Assembly (NCBI GenBank): GCA_025084515.1
Contig: JAJAGP010000366.1
Location: 388,154-452,153, forward strand
DNA length: 64,000 nucleotides
Direction of reading: 5' to 3'
Source of the DNA: Ancistrus triradiatus
Lineage: Eukaryota > Chordata > Actinopteri > Siluriformes > Loricariidae
Shown here one piece after another: positions 1 to 11,337 of this stretch. The translations under genes were made by a program, and so were the position numbers. The notes beneath the pieces were generated by a model. That model had not been told where the DNA came from and searched no databases. It worked only from the letters and a program-made list of their open reading frames with translations. Each line of letters begins with the position of its first letter. Within the stretch, counting starts at the first letter, position 1.

Positions 1-2110
1 ACCATCCGTCTGCTTCCATTCTGTTTCGCCCGAGAGGAAAATATGCAGGGGGAATGAAAAAAAACAAGCCGCCACTCATCCCATCCGGCTCGTTAAATAA
101 ACAGTCTGTTTACTACGCCAACAAGCAGCGAGATTATTTACAAACACAGCCTACTACAAGAGCTTTATCACGCCACGTGTCCTGCATAAACTCAAAGCTC
201 CGGCGGAGACAAGGATATAGGATGGGGGTGGCTCAGTGGGTAGGGCTCTGGACGACCTTACAGAGAGGTGTGAGCTTTGACGATCAGGAGATGTAAAGTA
301 CACCATCACTGGACACCGGAGCATGTTATTTGACCTGCTGAATCATGCTTGGGGGACACAATGGCTTCACAGCAAGAAGGTCCTGGGTGCTTACGCCTGT
401 GCCTTGTGTTTTCTGGAATAGGTGGTGGAACCCCGTCCATTTTTGACACAACATTTTTTGTACTAAGCTGCCACTAAGGCAAAGCAAGTTAATTTCCCTT
501 CTCTCCTCATTGCTATAGGCAAGGACTAGGTAAAGTCATAGCAAGCGAAACACAACTTGTCCCAGTATTCATATTACTTCGTTGAAACAGCGCTGGAGCC
601 TACAAGGAGGCTTTCTTTTGCTCGAAGAAGTAGGATCGCATTAATAAGGATGATCCTCGGAGATTGCATAAAAGGCATGATGACATGCCAATCTCAAGTT
701 AAGTGGGCAGGTAGATGCTAAAGGCTTCTATGGAGGGAAGTTCTGCTTTCAGGCAATCTAAGCTATTACACAGGCGCCCAGAATAGACCTGTGTGTCTGT
801 GTGTGTGCGACTACGGATTGGTGTGTTCTTTGAGTCCTCTGAGCATAAGGATGCCAGTTACTGTAATTAACACCCAAGTTTAGGTGGTCTTTTTGTCCTT
901 TCCTGTGAATAATGGATGCTCCAGAAACAGGTACGCTTAAAGACTTTTCCGTATGCAAAACCTGGTAACGGGTGTGTCACGTTCCCTTTGCTTGCACACT
1001 CACCTGAAAAGGTGACATGGCTTTGTCACGCCCTTTAAACATCCAGTTGTTTTGACGCAAGCTGTTAGGATGCACAGGAGATACAAATTTCCACACCCAA
1101 ACGTCCCACTCGGTTGCAGGACAGACCCCTTCCTCACCCCCTGTTTTTTTCTCCATCCTTCCTTTACCCCCCACCCAGGGGGGAGTCAATTATAATCATC
1201 TTCATTTAAGGAAAACGGGGGAGGCAATCCCCAGCTGACTGCACACTCACTCACACCTAATGAGCACATGTTAAATGGCTCCTGTGTCTCTCTCAGGGTA
1301 CAAGTGTATGCAAATGCCCTATTCATCCACGCTTTGCATTTGTGGCCCACAGCCCCCTGGCCTGCCGTTGGATTTGATTAGAGCCCCTGTTTAATATTTA
1401 TATCCCTCCCTTTAACCAACCACCCCATCCTCTCTTCAAGTCCCTGACCGGTCCATAGAGATGTACTGTTTTGACGCTTGTGGTTCCTCAAAATTGTTTT
1501 GATGGCCCTATTTCTCAAGCTTCGAGCAAAAGGGAATAGGGAGGGGGTTACATGGAGAGGACTACACCCTCCCCCCAGGCTTATTTTTGACACCGGTCAG
1601 GGAATTGTGCGAATGTGATGGGGTTGCAGAGTTGATGGGTGGCTGACAGCTGGCCATGACCTCCTTACACAAGCTTGGTTGTTTGTACATGCGCAGGCAT
1701 GTTAGACTTTCCCTGGTTGACGCAAGTGCAAAATCCACTCGCATTTGTATTCTGGAGGTAGTAGCCATGACTTTTACTTAATGTTAGTGAAGCCGTATCT
1801 ATCAGATGTTGCAATCTTGCTTTCCAGAACTGACACTGAAAGCGCTGCATAACAGGAAAGGAGTAATCAGTGCTTCCGGTAGGTCCCAAATCCAAGAAAT
1901 ATCAATCAAGCAATCGGGTAATCGAAATCACAAAGCAGATAATGGTCAGCAAACACTGGCAATCCTAGAAATACAAGATACAGCACCACCTCAGAACCTG
2001 TGGTCCTCTCATTGGTCTCTGGAAGTGTTCTATGTGGCATGGCTGGTACAGCATACACAATATGTCACCGATGAGGTGCTGGAGAATGGGTATTTACTCA
2101 CTGTTCACGC
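1..2110. other. Mostly unique DNA, no gene seen
   Basis: I see no protein gene. At 226-260 a GTGGCTCAGTGGGTAG string resembles the box A region of a tRNA-derived SINE, and 366-385 has the CACAGCAAGAAGGTCCTGGG string of the second SINE family described below, so 226-400 may be one or two worn SINE heads. The rest has no recognisable repeat. Open frames here, including a 125-codon frame at 1806-2183, have no domain I know and no splice context. Confidence 0.5.
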
Positions 2111-2204
2111 TCCATGGTGGCGTGTTTTTGTGTATCGTGCTGGTATGAGCGGATCAGAAATAGCAGTGCTGCTGGAGTTTTAAACACCTCAGTGTCAGTG
2201 CCCA
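2111..2204 (+). mobile_element. MITE fragment (GGTGGTGGATCATTCTCAG family, inner part)
   Basis: The stretch CTGGTATGAGCGGATCAG followed by AGCAGTGCTGCTGGAGTTTT is the inner arm of a palindromic nonautonomous DNA element common in fish. Related pieces lie at 10648-10715, 13224-13440 and 62383-62870. It abuts a Tc1 relic at about 2205. No coding capacity. Confidence 0.6.
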
Positions 2205-2705
2205 GACAGAAGGTTCTCCTCAGTAAAAGACACAAAGCACCTAAAGGACTCAGACTGTGATAAACAAGATTCCCTGGTCTGATGAATAGATTGAACGCTC
2301 TGCCATAAAGCCCAGATGATGGATGACCTTTTGGAAGTTTCTCCCATCTGCACATAGGATCTCTGATGTGCAGTCAGGGTGACCATTGGGTTCTTGGTCA
2401 CCTCTCTTACCAAGGCCCTTCTCCCCTGATTACTTACAGTAATTTGGTGGGGTGGCCAGGTCTAGCAAGAGTCCTGGTTGTTCCAATCTTCTTCCATTTA
2501 ACAATTATGGAGACCACTGTGCTCTTGGAAACTTTCAGTGCAGCAGATTTTTTCAGTGCCGCCACACAATCCTGTCTCTGAGCTCTACAGGCAGCTCTTT
2601 CCTCCTCATGGCTTGGTTTTTGCTCTGAAATGCAGGTGTGTGACTTTCTAGATGTGCAATCCACTGAATTTACCACAGGTGGATCCAATCAAGGTGAAGA
2701 ATTTG
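2205..2705 (-). mobile_element. Tc1-like transposon relic with internal inversion
   Basis: From about 2297 to 2705 the minus strand carries the 5' part of a Tc1 transposase of the type common in salmonid and other fish genomes. From about 2205 to 2296 the same gene is read on the plus strand: the GCACCTAAAGGACTC...CTGGTCTGATGA segment matches the region leading into the first catalytic Asp. The two parts meet head to head near 2296, so the relic has suffered an inversion and loss of its 3' half. Terminal repeats were not found. The family call rests on sequence I recognise, not on a search. Confidence 0.75.
2434..2688 (-). pseudogene. Tc1 transposase N-terminal DNA-binding domain, broken
   Basis: An 84-codon open frame covers the paired-like helix-turn-helix region of a Tc1 transposase. 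The string SKSTVVSIIVKWKKIGTTRT followed by LARPGHP is the typical second helix and the linker with its GRP-type AT-hook-like motif. A downstream frame at about 2250-2400 on the same strand continues with REVTKNPMVTLT, which is also family-typical. The catalytic DDE domain is missing beyond the inversion, so this cannot encode an active enzyme. Confidence 0.75.
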
Positions 2706-3522
2706 AACAAAACATCGAACTATAATTGAAGTATAAGTGCCTGTCTTTCGTGATGACTGCTTACCAGTTCCCATGTGTCTCTGGAAGCATAGTCAGCGCA
2801 AGAACAGTACGTCACATGCTTGGTTTTGGATGCTGAACATTGACTAAAATAGTGTTAAATGTAAAGTCTGGCGAAGGAGCAACCATAGTATGTTTTTGAC
2901 AAGCTGGATAAAAAAAGCATACTAAATACAAATTGCATACCATTGTCCTAAATTATGACAATACAACAGCTCTTTTTAAATAGTAAGTAAATAGTATGTA
3001 AGGGTTATTCTGTTTTAATCGTCACCCCTTGACTACATCTCCCCTATCACCTTGGATGTTTTTTTTCCAAAATGTTTGGAAATAGTCATATCCTCTGTTG
3101 CAATCAGGGAAATGATGATGATGATTGCGGAACACATTCACAATAAGGCAAATGCTTTTCTGTTATCACTTCAGAGTCAGATTGAGAAATGATTAAGTTT
3201 CCCAGTGATAGAAGAAAAATGATATGTCCACAAACATGCTCACAGTAAAACAGAAGATTCCAGAAATGTCCATGCGTCCAACGTGAATGTAAGAGATTCT
3301 ATCACATCTTTGGCCGGCTGTAACTTGACTCATCTCAACCACACCCATGGATGTGAGGTGATTTGGTGTGATGACTAACATTCTGAATTGTATCTCACCT
3401 TAACTTATCCACAACCCCCTCCCAGCTTGGACAGAGGGTGTGTGTCTGTGCGTTGAATGTTTATTTAGTGACCCATGTTAGCTGAAGCTCTAATTTATAC
3501 TTATATTTTTTTCTTTCTCCAG

Positions 3523-3571
<49 letters not shown>

Positions 3572-4071
3572 CTGAAATATGGCCTTCCATCAGTATGACT
3601 CTCTGATGTTTAGTCAACAAGCCCGTCTGAGGCCCAGGAGAGTAGCTCAGACCTCATCAATCTCACACTGTGCACTCACAGGAACATTCGATCTTAACGC
3701 CATTCTAAAGGAGAACACACACAACGGAATTGGAAGTCCACCCAGTGTCTTCTGCCATCCAGTATTCCTACCAGCGATATCCAAGTGGTGGCTGAGAGAC
3801 TTTTTCATTACATGACATATCACAAGTTTTTGCAACTGTGCTGTTGCCACCTGATTATTCCATTGACCACTAGTCAAAATGAACTGGTTGTGGTATATAT
3901 GCCGTACCAATATTATTGGGTCTTGTTTGGACAAAACATAGACAGATATGGTTCTAGTTTCAGCTGCTAGCACTAGGTTCTCTGCTACTATTAGTTGCTG
4001 GTTGGGTTGCACCAGAAAGACGAAAGCTTTCTCCATCCCTGGAGATGGATCCTGACCTTGGACTCCGCTTG
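2706..4071. other. Unique DNA, no gene seen
   Basis: No recognisable gene or large element, apart from the (TG)n tract listed separately. Frames of 78 and 129 codons overlapping at 3579-4036 on opposite strands have no recognisable domain and look fortuitous. Confidence 0.5.
3526..3570 (+). repeat. (TG)n microsatellite, 45 bp
   Basis: An uninterrupted TG dinucleotide run. Perfect runs this long are usually length-polymorphic. Confidence 0.97.
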
Positions 4072-4172
4072 TGTGGAGTTTGCATGTACTTCCTGTGTCT
4101 GTGTGGGCTTACTCTGGGTACCCTCCCACATGGTTATTTGGATTAAGCGGATAATAAAATGAATGAATGAAT
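4072..4172 (+). mobile_element. tRNA-derived SINE family B, internally deleted
   Basis: The string TGTGGAGTTTGCATGTACTT, then ACTCTGGGTACCCTCCCACA, is the body of a widespread fish repeat. It jumps to the tail GGATTAAGCGG...AATGAATGAATGAA. The family's middle part is missing. Fuller copies are at 52331-52572 and 53684-53980. Confidence 0.7.
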
Positions 4173-5181
4173 TGCCCAAAATGTACTGCAGAAATACCTA
4201 CATTTTCTGACTGTATAGGGTAAGTCAGTAACTCCCCAGCTTTTTAAATGTGTTAATGTTTACTGGGCCCCACCTTTTCTGGAATAAGCGCCTGTGAAAA
4301 GCCTAACCAAGCTCTGAACATTGAGCTCTTCAATGAATAATCATTTAGAACAGAAAATAGATTGAACAGGACAGAATATTTGTCAGTACCATATGGCGTT
4401 GACATATTGCTGTCATTAAGGCAAAATGTGAGGATTGATACTGCACAGAGTTCTGACACAAGAGCACTGAAACAAATACGGCTGAGTTGGCAGACATATT
4501 TGAGTGCTGCAAAAGAGTGAACAAAAAACCCATAAGCCCTAAGACACTGTCACCATCAGAGGGAAGGGCTGGATTTCAGCAAAATGCTCAACAAACAGGA
4601 TCGGGGCTACCATTCTCACTTTATAAAGAGGAACGCCGGGCCTTCTAAGACAGCACCGAAGAAAAGAATTCCAGGTGAATCCTTTTTTGACATGAACACT
4701 CCATCGGTAGCTTGTTGAACATAGCTGCCGGCCAGTAATGGAAACTGGATGAGTTAGCGGACAAAGGCAGGGTGTGGAAAGTAGAGAACCCTGATCTTGT
4801 TTTCTTTTCAAAGCAGCCAAACAAACCACTCGCTTGCAAGCACCTGCATGCACTCGCAAAACAGGTATCCATTACACACATATCCATTACCAAGTAATAC
4901 TATAGACTGCATATGTGTTGCACACAGAATGGCAAATACGGTGGAATTATTAAGTGACAATCATTATTGTTTCGGAAATTTTTCAGACTTGCCTATGCTC
5001 AATCATGCCTCGTTAATCTGCCCTGATTACCCCCCCAGTTGGGGGGTCCAGAACCTATCCCACTGATTACAGACAAAGTACATCCAGGACAGTTCGCAAG
5101 TCCTTAGCAGTACACAGCAGGGGTGCAGAGCTGTCCAACTGGCCTGCCCTTCTTCAGATGAAGCCAATACTTTTAGAATTA
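4173..5181. other. Unique DNA, no gene seen
   Basis: Frames of 82-106 codons at 4539-4893 on the minus strand have no recognisable domain. A short palindrome CCCCCCAGTTGGGGGG lies at 5031-5046. Confidence 0.45.
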
Positions 5182-5290
5182 CACCATTTAGCAGATGCCA
5201 TTATCCAGAACAACTTTGATGTACAATCTAAACTTTGTTTCACAGCCCAACAATCCAAGGACTGGGACTCAAACCCTCAAATCTGCAGTT
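5182..5290 (-). mobile_element. tRNA-derived SINE family A, worn copy
   Basis: CACCATTTAGCAGATGCCAT is the tail of SINE family A read in reverse. It is followed by CAATCCAAGG and GGGACTCAAACCC, a decayed box B region. The box A end is lost. Confidence 0.65.
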
Positions 5291-5327
5291 GATTTATTGA
5301 TAATCCAAAATATAAATCTCTCATTTA

Positions 5328-5726
5328 CACAGTATTCAGACCATATACTGTAAAACTCCAGATTGAGGTCTGGTACATCAAATTTTTAATTATCCACGAG
5401 ATATTCCTAGAACTTGACCGGAGTTCACTCGGGACAAATAAATTTGAATGTACGTAGTTTACAGGCACACACAATAGTCTATATAAGGTTCCACGATCCA
5501 CACTGCATATCAGTCCAAGAAACTCTACAAAACATCAAATTAAGGGTCTGAATAGTGATGTAAATGAGATATTATCAGTGTTTGATTTTAAAAATTTCTA
5601 AAAGCAAGTTGTCATTATGGATTATCGAGTGTAGAAAGATATAAATTTGACCTGTTGCATATTAAATGCATAACACAAAGTGTGCAAAACAAGTTGAGGG
5701 GGCTGAATACTTTCTGAATCAACTTT
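5328..5726 (+). mobile_element. Internally deleted Tc1-like element (nonautonomous)
   Basis: The left end begins near CAGTATTCAGACC and the right end closes with GGGGGCTGAATACTTTCTGA, which are inverted forms of the same Tc1 terminus. Between them are the leader (GGCACACA..TATATAAGGTTCCAC) and the 3' noncoding part (AAAAATTTCTAAAAGC..GTCATTATGG), joined without any transposase. At about 400 bp it could only have moved in trans. Confidence 0.65.
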
Positions 5727-5884
5727 ATTCTTTTTTTTAAATGACAAAACATGTTTAAAGCGTCATTCAAAAAGCTGAAAGTCTGCACAAATGACATGTG
5801 CATTAAGCAGTAAGATCTTTAAGCTTACCAATTAGCATCGGACAGTTTTTCATGTAGCTTAATGGCATATGATGAAAGGGTTGA

Positions 5885-6116
5885 GGGATCTGGCAACCCT
5901 GGAATTCAACGCAGCACCCAATGAACGACTATCGAACACTTTGCAGAGACAAACGGATTATAATACTGGAAAAAAATGGAGAATTAGATTATTTTATATT
6001 AAAGTTTGAGGTTTATGTCACATATTTCTGTCCGATTATTGGCTGGTTGGCATTATCTGATGTAAAGGCTGATTTTCTGCAGTTGTCGCATTATTGAATG
6101 CATGTAAACACCTCGT
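5885..6116 (-). mobile_element. MITE (TGTTTACATGCA termini), reverse copy
   Basis: The reverse complement starts GGTGTTTACATGCATTCAAT and runs through CAACTGCAGAAAATC, CAGCCAATAA, GAAATATGTGACATAAAC and GTTCGATAG to TTGCCAGATCC. The same ordered blocks occur forward at 34186-34480, which shows that this is an interspersed family. It is a likely nonautonomous DNA element with no coding content. Confidence 0.65.
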
Positions 6117-6165
6117 TTTCCTCCAGCCTTTTCCATTTTCAGTTACCTTTAGTCCAGGGAGCTGG

Positions 6166-6332
6166 GTATTTACATTTACAGCAGTTAGCATACAGTCTTA
6201 CAATCCAAGCAATTGTAGGTTAAGGCTCTTGCTCAAGAACCCAACAGTGGCAGCCTTGGCAGAGGTGGGATTTGAACCCTGGACCTTGTGGTCCAGAGTC
6301 CAGTACCTTACCCACTAGGCCACCACAGTCCC
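6166..6332 (-). mobile_element. tRNA-derived SINE family A, near full copy
   Basis: On the minus strand the head has a box A match TGGCCTAGTGG (6312-6322) and a box B match GGTTCAAATCC (6268-6278), the split RNA polymerase III promoter of a tRNA-derived SINE. The body follows (AAGAGCCTTAACCTACAATT, GCTTGGATTG). This is one of the two best-preserved heads in the window. Confidence 0.85.
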
Positions 6333-8893
6333 ACATGTGGGAATGCAAGCGGAGCAAGGGTGCCCCCTCATGACAGTAGTCAAATCCATAGGTCAGTATT
6401 GTTCAAAGTAGATTCAACGTAAACAAAGTCAGCAACATGATAGGCTAAGTCTATTACACTTTGTATTCGCTAGACATTTATACTGTGTGATGGTACTGCA
6501 AGGACAGACTAAGAGTCATACGAAAAAAGAGCAGCAAGATGGCATGGTGACCTCCATGAAAAGGCTCTCCAGGACTAGCCCGTTCTCGCTCTCCTTCAGT
6601 GGCCCGTCTATCAGCAGAATAAAATCAGAGATGAATGTCGAGGGCTTTGGGTTCAAATGGAGGCAGCTTTAATTTCAGATTCTATAACTCTGAACTGTCT
6701 GCAGAGGTTGTCAGCCGCCACAGAGTGCACACCTGGCCTTTTTGAGACGCTGCCCGGCTGCTAAATAGCGCTCGTCCCTCGTGCCTGGGTCGGATCCTGA
6801 CTCCCGCTTTCATTCCGACTCTCTTTGTCCTTGTCGCATGCTTGTGCTCAATTGCTTTCTCTCAAATTTCATCACTGGCCCATTATTGCGATTCCTCTTG
6901 GGTTTCCATTTCAAAACTAGTTTCTTTTCTGCCACTGATCTCTGCACCCCTTTTTTGTTGTGGTTAAGGAAAACCGCCTTGGCTTGGATCAAAATAGAAA
7001 GGAATGTCACTAAACTGAGGTCTACATTGGATGAAATGAGCTTCAGGACTACATGAGCCAGTCGATTATCTAGCCATCTCCACACAAGTATGGTTTAAAG
7101 CCCCCTGAACAGGTAAAACTAAAAAGGTTTTATATTGAATACAAATAAACCTAAAGAGTCCAGGAACATCTCTGCACAGTCAGCTAGCTTAGTAAAGAAT
7201 GAGCTTGCTAACGTCTAATGAAAGATGGAAGAATTTGCATCATTGTATTCTCAGCAAGTATTTAATATTAGCTAATACTGCTATGGCTGGCACAGTGGTG
7301 CAAGTGCTTTGCTCTAGTACTCCACCAGTATTGCCCTTAACACTAGTATAGCCTTCTAAATCATTTGTTTGTTTGTTTAGGGACCCAATGTAATAGCCTC
7401 TCTATATTATAAAATCCCACATAACTTCTATGGACAAAATAAGCCTGTGTGGAGAAATATGCTCTGCTCCCCACCACATATGCCTGTGATGCCTTACCCA
7501 ATGGAAGCCATTTGAATTCTGCAATAGATTGTTATTATATTTTAATCCTCATACACATTGTCTGAAATAATTCAGATACCTCTCAAGAGCAACTGACATA
7601 CCACATAAAGGAAGGAGGAAGCCATTTCATGGGTACTACCCTAAAGAAAATAAGACCCATGCCTGGTTGGTGTACCAGTGCAATCTGAACGTCTGCCCAA
7701 GCACGCATTACCCACAGTGCCTGGGTCATTACTGACAGCTAATGCTACAGCTCTTTGTAAGTGGTTCCATGCTCCTTGACTCCGTACATAGCTATTTTCT
7801 CTGCAGGGCTCAGTGGACGTGAATGAAGTCCATATATTTCAGTTCCCGACGCACAACGATAGTAGGTTCTCACACTGGGGCGGATATTGATAAGGATTTG
7901 GATAGAGGCCAAGTTTATAAGGTTAAATTACCTAAGTGGGAAAAGAGGGAAATAGCTAAAAGAGTAATTAACCCAGTTCCCAATTAACTACCATGGCAAA
8001 TGTTTCTCATAAATATTTTAGTTACCCCAGGAAAAATGTTCGCAGTTTGACAGAAACACCCGGTTCACGGCTTTTTAATCCTCCATGGAACGGGACCCAG
8101 TTTGGCCATAAATGACTGAGCAGAATCCTGAAAAGAGGCGAAATTGAATGCATGCGCCAACGTTGAAGGCTACAGCATGTTCAATTCAGCCAAATTGGAA
8201 ATAGCCAGAGGAGGTTAACGTTACATAGTTACCCTTCTCACCCTGCGCAAAGTGTACGGTTAAACATGCGTGCATCTGCTTGAGCAGCACCACAAGAAAT
8301 TGACCGAGTAACAGAAAGCGAGTGAGAGAGAGAGAGAGAGGGCGAGAGAAGTAAAGAGCGAGGTAATAGTCCCCTGATGAAATCTGATAAACAGCAATTG
8401 AGCCGGGACATGCGTCCTGCCTGGAGCCAGACCTGAACTGTGAGTGTGTGTATATCTGTGTGACAGCCTAATAAGCAGTCAACAGCCTTCAGCAAGTCGA
8501 GGTGGAATATGCATGTATATGCATGTGTATGTGTGTGGTGCTCGGTCGGAGGGGGGGGGCAGGGCTTATGTGGGTCTTGCTAACTCATGAAGCGGAGAAA
8601 ATTAAACAGGCCTCTTTTTCCAGCCCCTGCTCCCCGGGGCTAGCGCCAAGCCTGAGCACTTGACTTGAGTTTCACTTTTGCTTGGGTCTCATCAAATGCC
8701 GTGGTATTTTCAGCTGCGAGGGACAGCGCTCAAAATAAGAAATAATTACAAGTGCTTTCTGGGGCCGCGCATGTGTGTTTACGTATGTGAGAGCTGAAGC
8801 GAGGGAGGAATGGTCTGTGTGAGGACGTCCATGTGTCCCATTTGGAAATGAATGGTGAAAATCAGCTTCCTCTTTCCTTCCTCTCGTCTGCAG
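6333..8893. other. Unique DNA with conserved-noncoding-like patches
   Basis: I see no gene or large element. Two patches, about 6540-6960 and 8580-8770, are free of repeats and have balanced composition. Neither has a long open frame. They look like candidate conserved noncoding DNA, which is inference only. A short (GA)n run lies at 8327-8341. The second patch sits directly upstream of the exon candidate at 8894. Confidence 0.35.
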
Positions 8894-8962
8894 TTAGATG
8901 GTGGTCTGTTCTTGCTCAGTGGCAGCACAAATAACACAGCTGTCATGAGGAGCATCTCCCAG
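8894..8962 (+). CDS. Candidate 69-nt internal exon, unidentified gene
   Basis: A strong acceptor (CTTCCTCTTTCCTTCCTCTC..TGCAG, ending 8893) is followed by 69 nt and then a donor CAG/GTATAC at 8963. Only one frame is open across the 69 nt. It gives 23 residues starting LDGGLFLLSGSTNN and ending MRSISQ; the other two frames hit stops. The length is a multiple of three, as for a cassette exon. The peptide alternates hydrophobic and small residues as beta strands do, but I cannot name a family. No partner exon was found in the window, so if real it belongs to a gene with introns many kilobases long. It could still be chance. Confidence 0.3.
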
Positions 8963-9225
8963 GTATACTTCAACTCCAGGAGTTCGGCAGAAGAAGGCCT
9001 GACCTCGATTTGGAAAGGCGAGACAGAGTGTGGTTATTGCCACTGTGAGGTTTTCCAGCTAAGTTAAGCAAAGGCCGACCTGGAAGCATTTGAATATACA
9101 CAGCTCATACCGCTGAATGTCACGCTGGATATTCTGTGCAGACCTGGATTTCACTGGGGTGTGTTTCAATTCAAGAGTTGGAACATGGCGACACAAGGCA
9201 ACACTCGAGCTGCCGTCAAGCAATG

Positions 9226-9360
9226 GAAAAGGTACTGAACTACTGAGCAGAAGATTAAGAGGCTCAAGTCCCTGTATTGTCAAGTTGCTATTGTTGGGGC
9301 TTTGAACAAGTTCTTTAACCCTAAATTGCTTGGATTGTACCATGTAAGATTGTATCGCAT
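9226..9360 (+). mobile_element. tRNA-derived SINE family A, worn copy
   Basis: Plus-strand order is head remnant (GGCTCAAGTCCC), then TTGCTATTGTTGGGG, CTTGAACAAG..TTTAACCC, GCTTGGATTG and TAAGATTGTATCGCATT. This is the same block order as family A. Confidence 0.65.
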
Positions 9361-10647
9361 TACCAGGTTGAAGTGGCCCTGATCTTTTTTGCCTTAATGT
9401 GACCCATATGTGACCCCGAGCCACTTTCATATGTGGTCCTAGATCGGATATGTATCCGAAATGCACTGAGTAGAAGAGGAAATGACAGCAGTGAGGGAGG
9501 TCTCCATTGGTGGGATTGGTGGGTGACATCTCTGTGATAGCAAAACTCGAAGTTAGAAGTGACAGTTTCTGTTTAGGTTGGATGTGTTAGGAGGAAGAAT
9601 TGTGGAAAGCATAACTGCTACATGTAAAGACTGAAAGATTCTGATGTTCTTTGGGAAACAAATGGCAAATTTGTGAGTGGTTGCTGCCAAATTTGTTGCT
9701 ATTAATAGGAGCCTGTCAGAACCTGCCAAGAGTCGGATGCACAGGGCTGTTCAAAGGTATTTATTAAACAGAAGCAGAAATCAGGCAGGGATTCAAGGTT
9801 CAAATCCAAAGGACGACGCAGGTAGGCAATCAGGAAAGAGGTACAGGTCAGTACCGAGAGGGACAGGGACAGGTAGAAAAATGTTTAGAGACACAAACAA
9901 GTGCAGCTTAGCACTAAATTGGCATAAATAGGAACAGAATATGAAGAAGAGCTGAAGATTAAATGACTGGCCAATCAGAGAGTGGGAGTGAAGACACCCG
10001 GGTACACACTGGGCATACACTTTCTATTTTTTATTGTCTATTTTCTGTACTAACATTTAGCTTCTCAGTATGTATGCATGCTGCCATTTTTCACCCTCAC
10101 ATTTTTTTGTTTGTCGAATTGTGGAGATGTTGTATATTTGACCTAATATGTAATGTCTTGGGTCAATGCTGTGTCCTCTTCAAAGCAAGTTTATAAATAA
10201 GGAAGAAAAAGGTCATAATGTTGGCATTCAGAGCCAAGCATTTGTAGGAAGCAAAATGAACTATTTTCTATGGTTCTTAAGATGGTTTCTGCATGTTTTT
10301 CCCACCGTGTCCTTGGTCGGTGAATGGCACGTGTAAAGTTTATGACTTTTTATTGTCAACTCAAAAGATGTTTTTTATCCCCTGCGGATCAACATCTCTT
10401 TATATGCAAGTCCTGGCTTTCTGCAGCGTATTCATTTCCAAGCAGTGACGTTCGTTCTGTTTACAGCATGTACGTCTTTGTGAAGGTGTGTTGTTCTTGG
10501 CAGGACCATTTCATCACTTAAAGTCAATAACAGTTGGGTTTTTTCATCTTTCTTTTTAATTCCTGACTTTTTAAAGTCAGATTAGATGCCAAATGTCCTC
10601 ACACGGGTAGAAAGATCTGCCATTTCTGACATTATGGGGACATTTTG
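9361..10647. other. Mostly unique DNA, possible worn repeats
   Basis: The ATATGTGACCC..TCATATGTGG..GGATATGTATCCGA segment at 9405-9465 resembles a short fish DNA-element terminus. The 9750-10010 segment (ATTTATTAAACAGAAGCAGAAATCAGGCAGG) resembles LTR-type repeat DNA. Both are weak. No gene is seen; a 156-codon minus frame at 9059-9529 crosses the SINE and is not credible as a protein. Confidence 0.35.
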
Positions 10648-10715
10648 CTGGTCCACTCGTACCAGTGCAATACGCACTAACACGCCTCCACCACAGCATG
10701 GAGCTGATGAATGGA
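10648..10715 (-). mobile_element. MITE fragment (GGTGGTGGATCATTCTCAG family)
   Basis: TGGTCCACTCGTACCAGTGC and CACTAACACGCCTCCACCA match one arm of the palindromic MITE in reverse orientation. Only about 70 bp remain. Confidence 0.55.
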
Positions 10716-11337
10716 AAACAAGGATTTGGGTTTAAATAAATGCTTTAACTGTATCAGACTGTATAAATTGCAACCCAACAAGCAGGTCAATAGCAGCTGA
10801 TTGCACTGTACTGTGGTGTTGCTCCTGAGCAGTGCTAAAGTTGAAGCTTCAATTCTAGATTTTCAAGGAGCAGGTCCATCCAAAGCATATATTGCCATGG
10901 TAACTGAGCAGGGCTTGACAGAATCGTATTCGGTGGCACCAATGACCTAAATTAGCCAGGCCTTTCTCATTAAGCTAAATATGGTTGACCAGCATTCCAG
11001 TGTCCAATGTATTCTGATCTTTGCTGGTTTTATCAGCAGGAATATTCTAATGACAAACTCAATTTAGCATGCATGTTGCTGTTTTTCACTCTGGCTGTGA
11101 TATTTATTGACTGATAATCTTAGAGTTTCAGTGTATTTGCATTTTCTATAATTATATCTAATTATGTAATTTTTGTAATAATATGTCATTTAGATAATTG
11201 CTATATAATTGCTAACTGTAGGCTTGCCTTATTATTGTAGCTTCCACCTGAATATCACAGGCACTGCTTCTGATGATGGCGTCAGAAAATGTTTGAGAAG
11301 GTTACGTGTGAAGTTCGAGAACTCTTTCGAAATTTCT
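10716..11337. other. AT-rich unique DNA, no gene seen
   Basis: No recognisable gene or element. An AT-rich patch lies at 11130-11240. Confidence 0.45.

Noticed and set aside
985..1015. Minus-strand TTTTCAG/GTGAGT juxtaposition like a recursive splice site
   Set aside because: The upstream pyrimidine tract is short and mixed, weaker than the plus-strand site at 21901.
1806..2183. 125-codon plus-strand frame
   Set aside because: It runs into a MITE arm at its 3' end, with no domain or splice context.
6259..6332. Possible tRNA gene (box A and box B matches)
   Set aside because: It is the head of a SINE with the family body attached, and it lacks a convincing cloverleaf and acceptor pairing.
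9059..9529. 156-codon minus-strand frame
   Set aside because: It crosses a SINE copy and a short repeat terminus; no domain is recognised.
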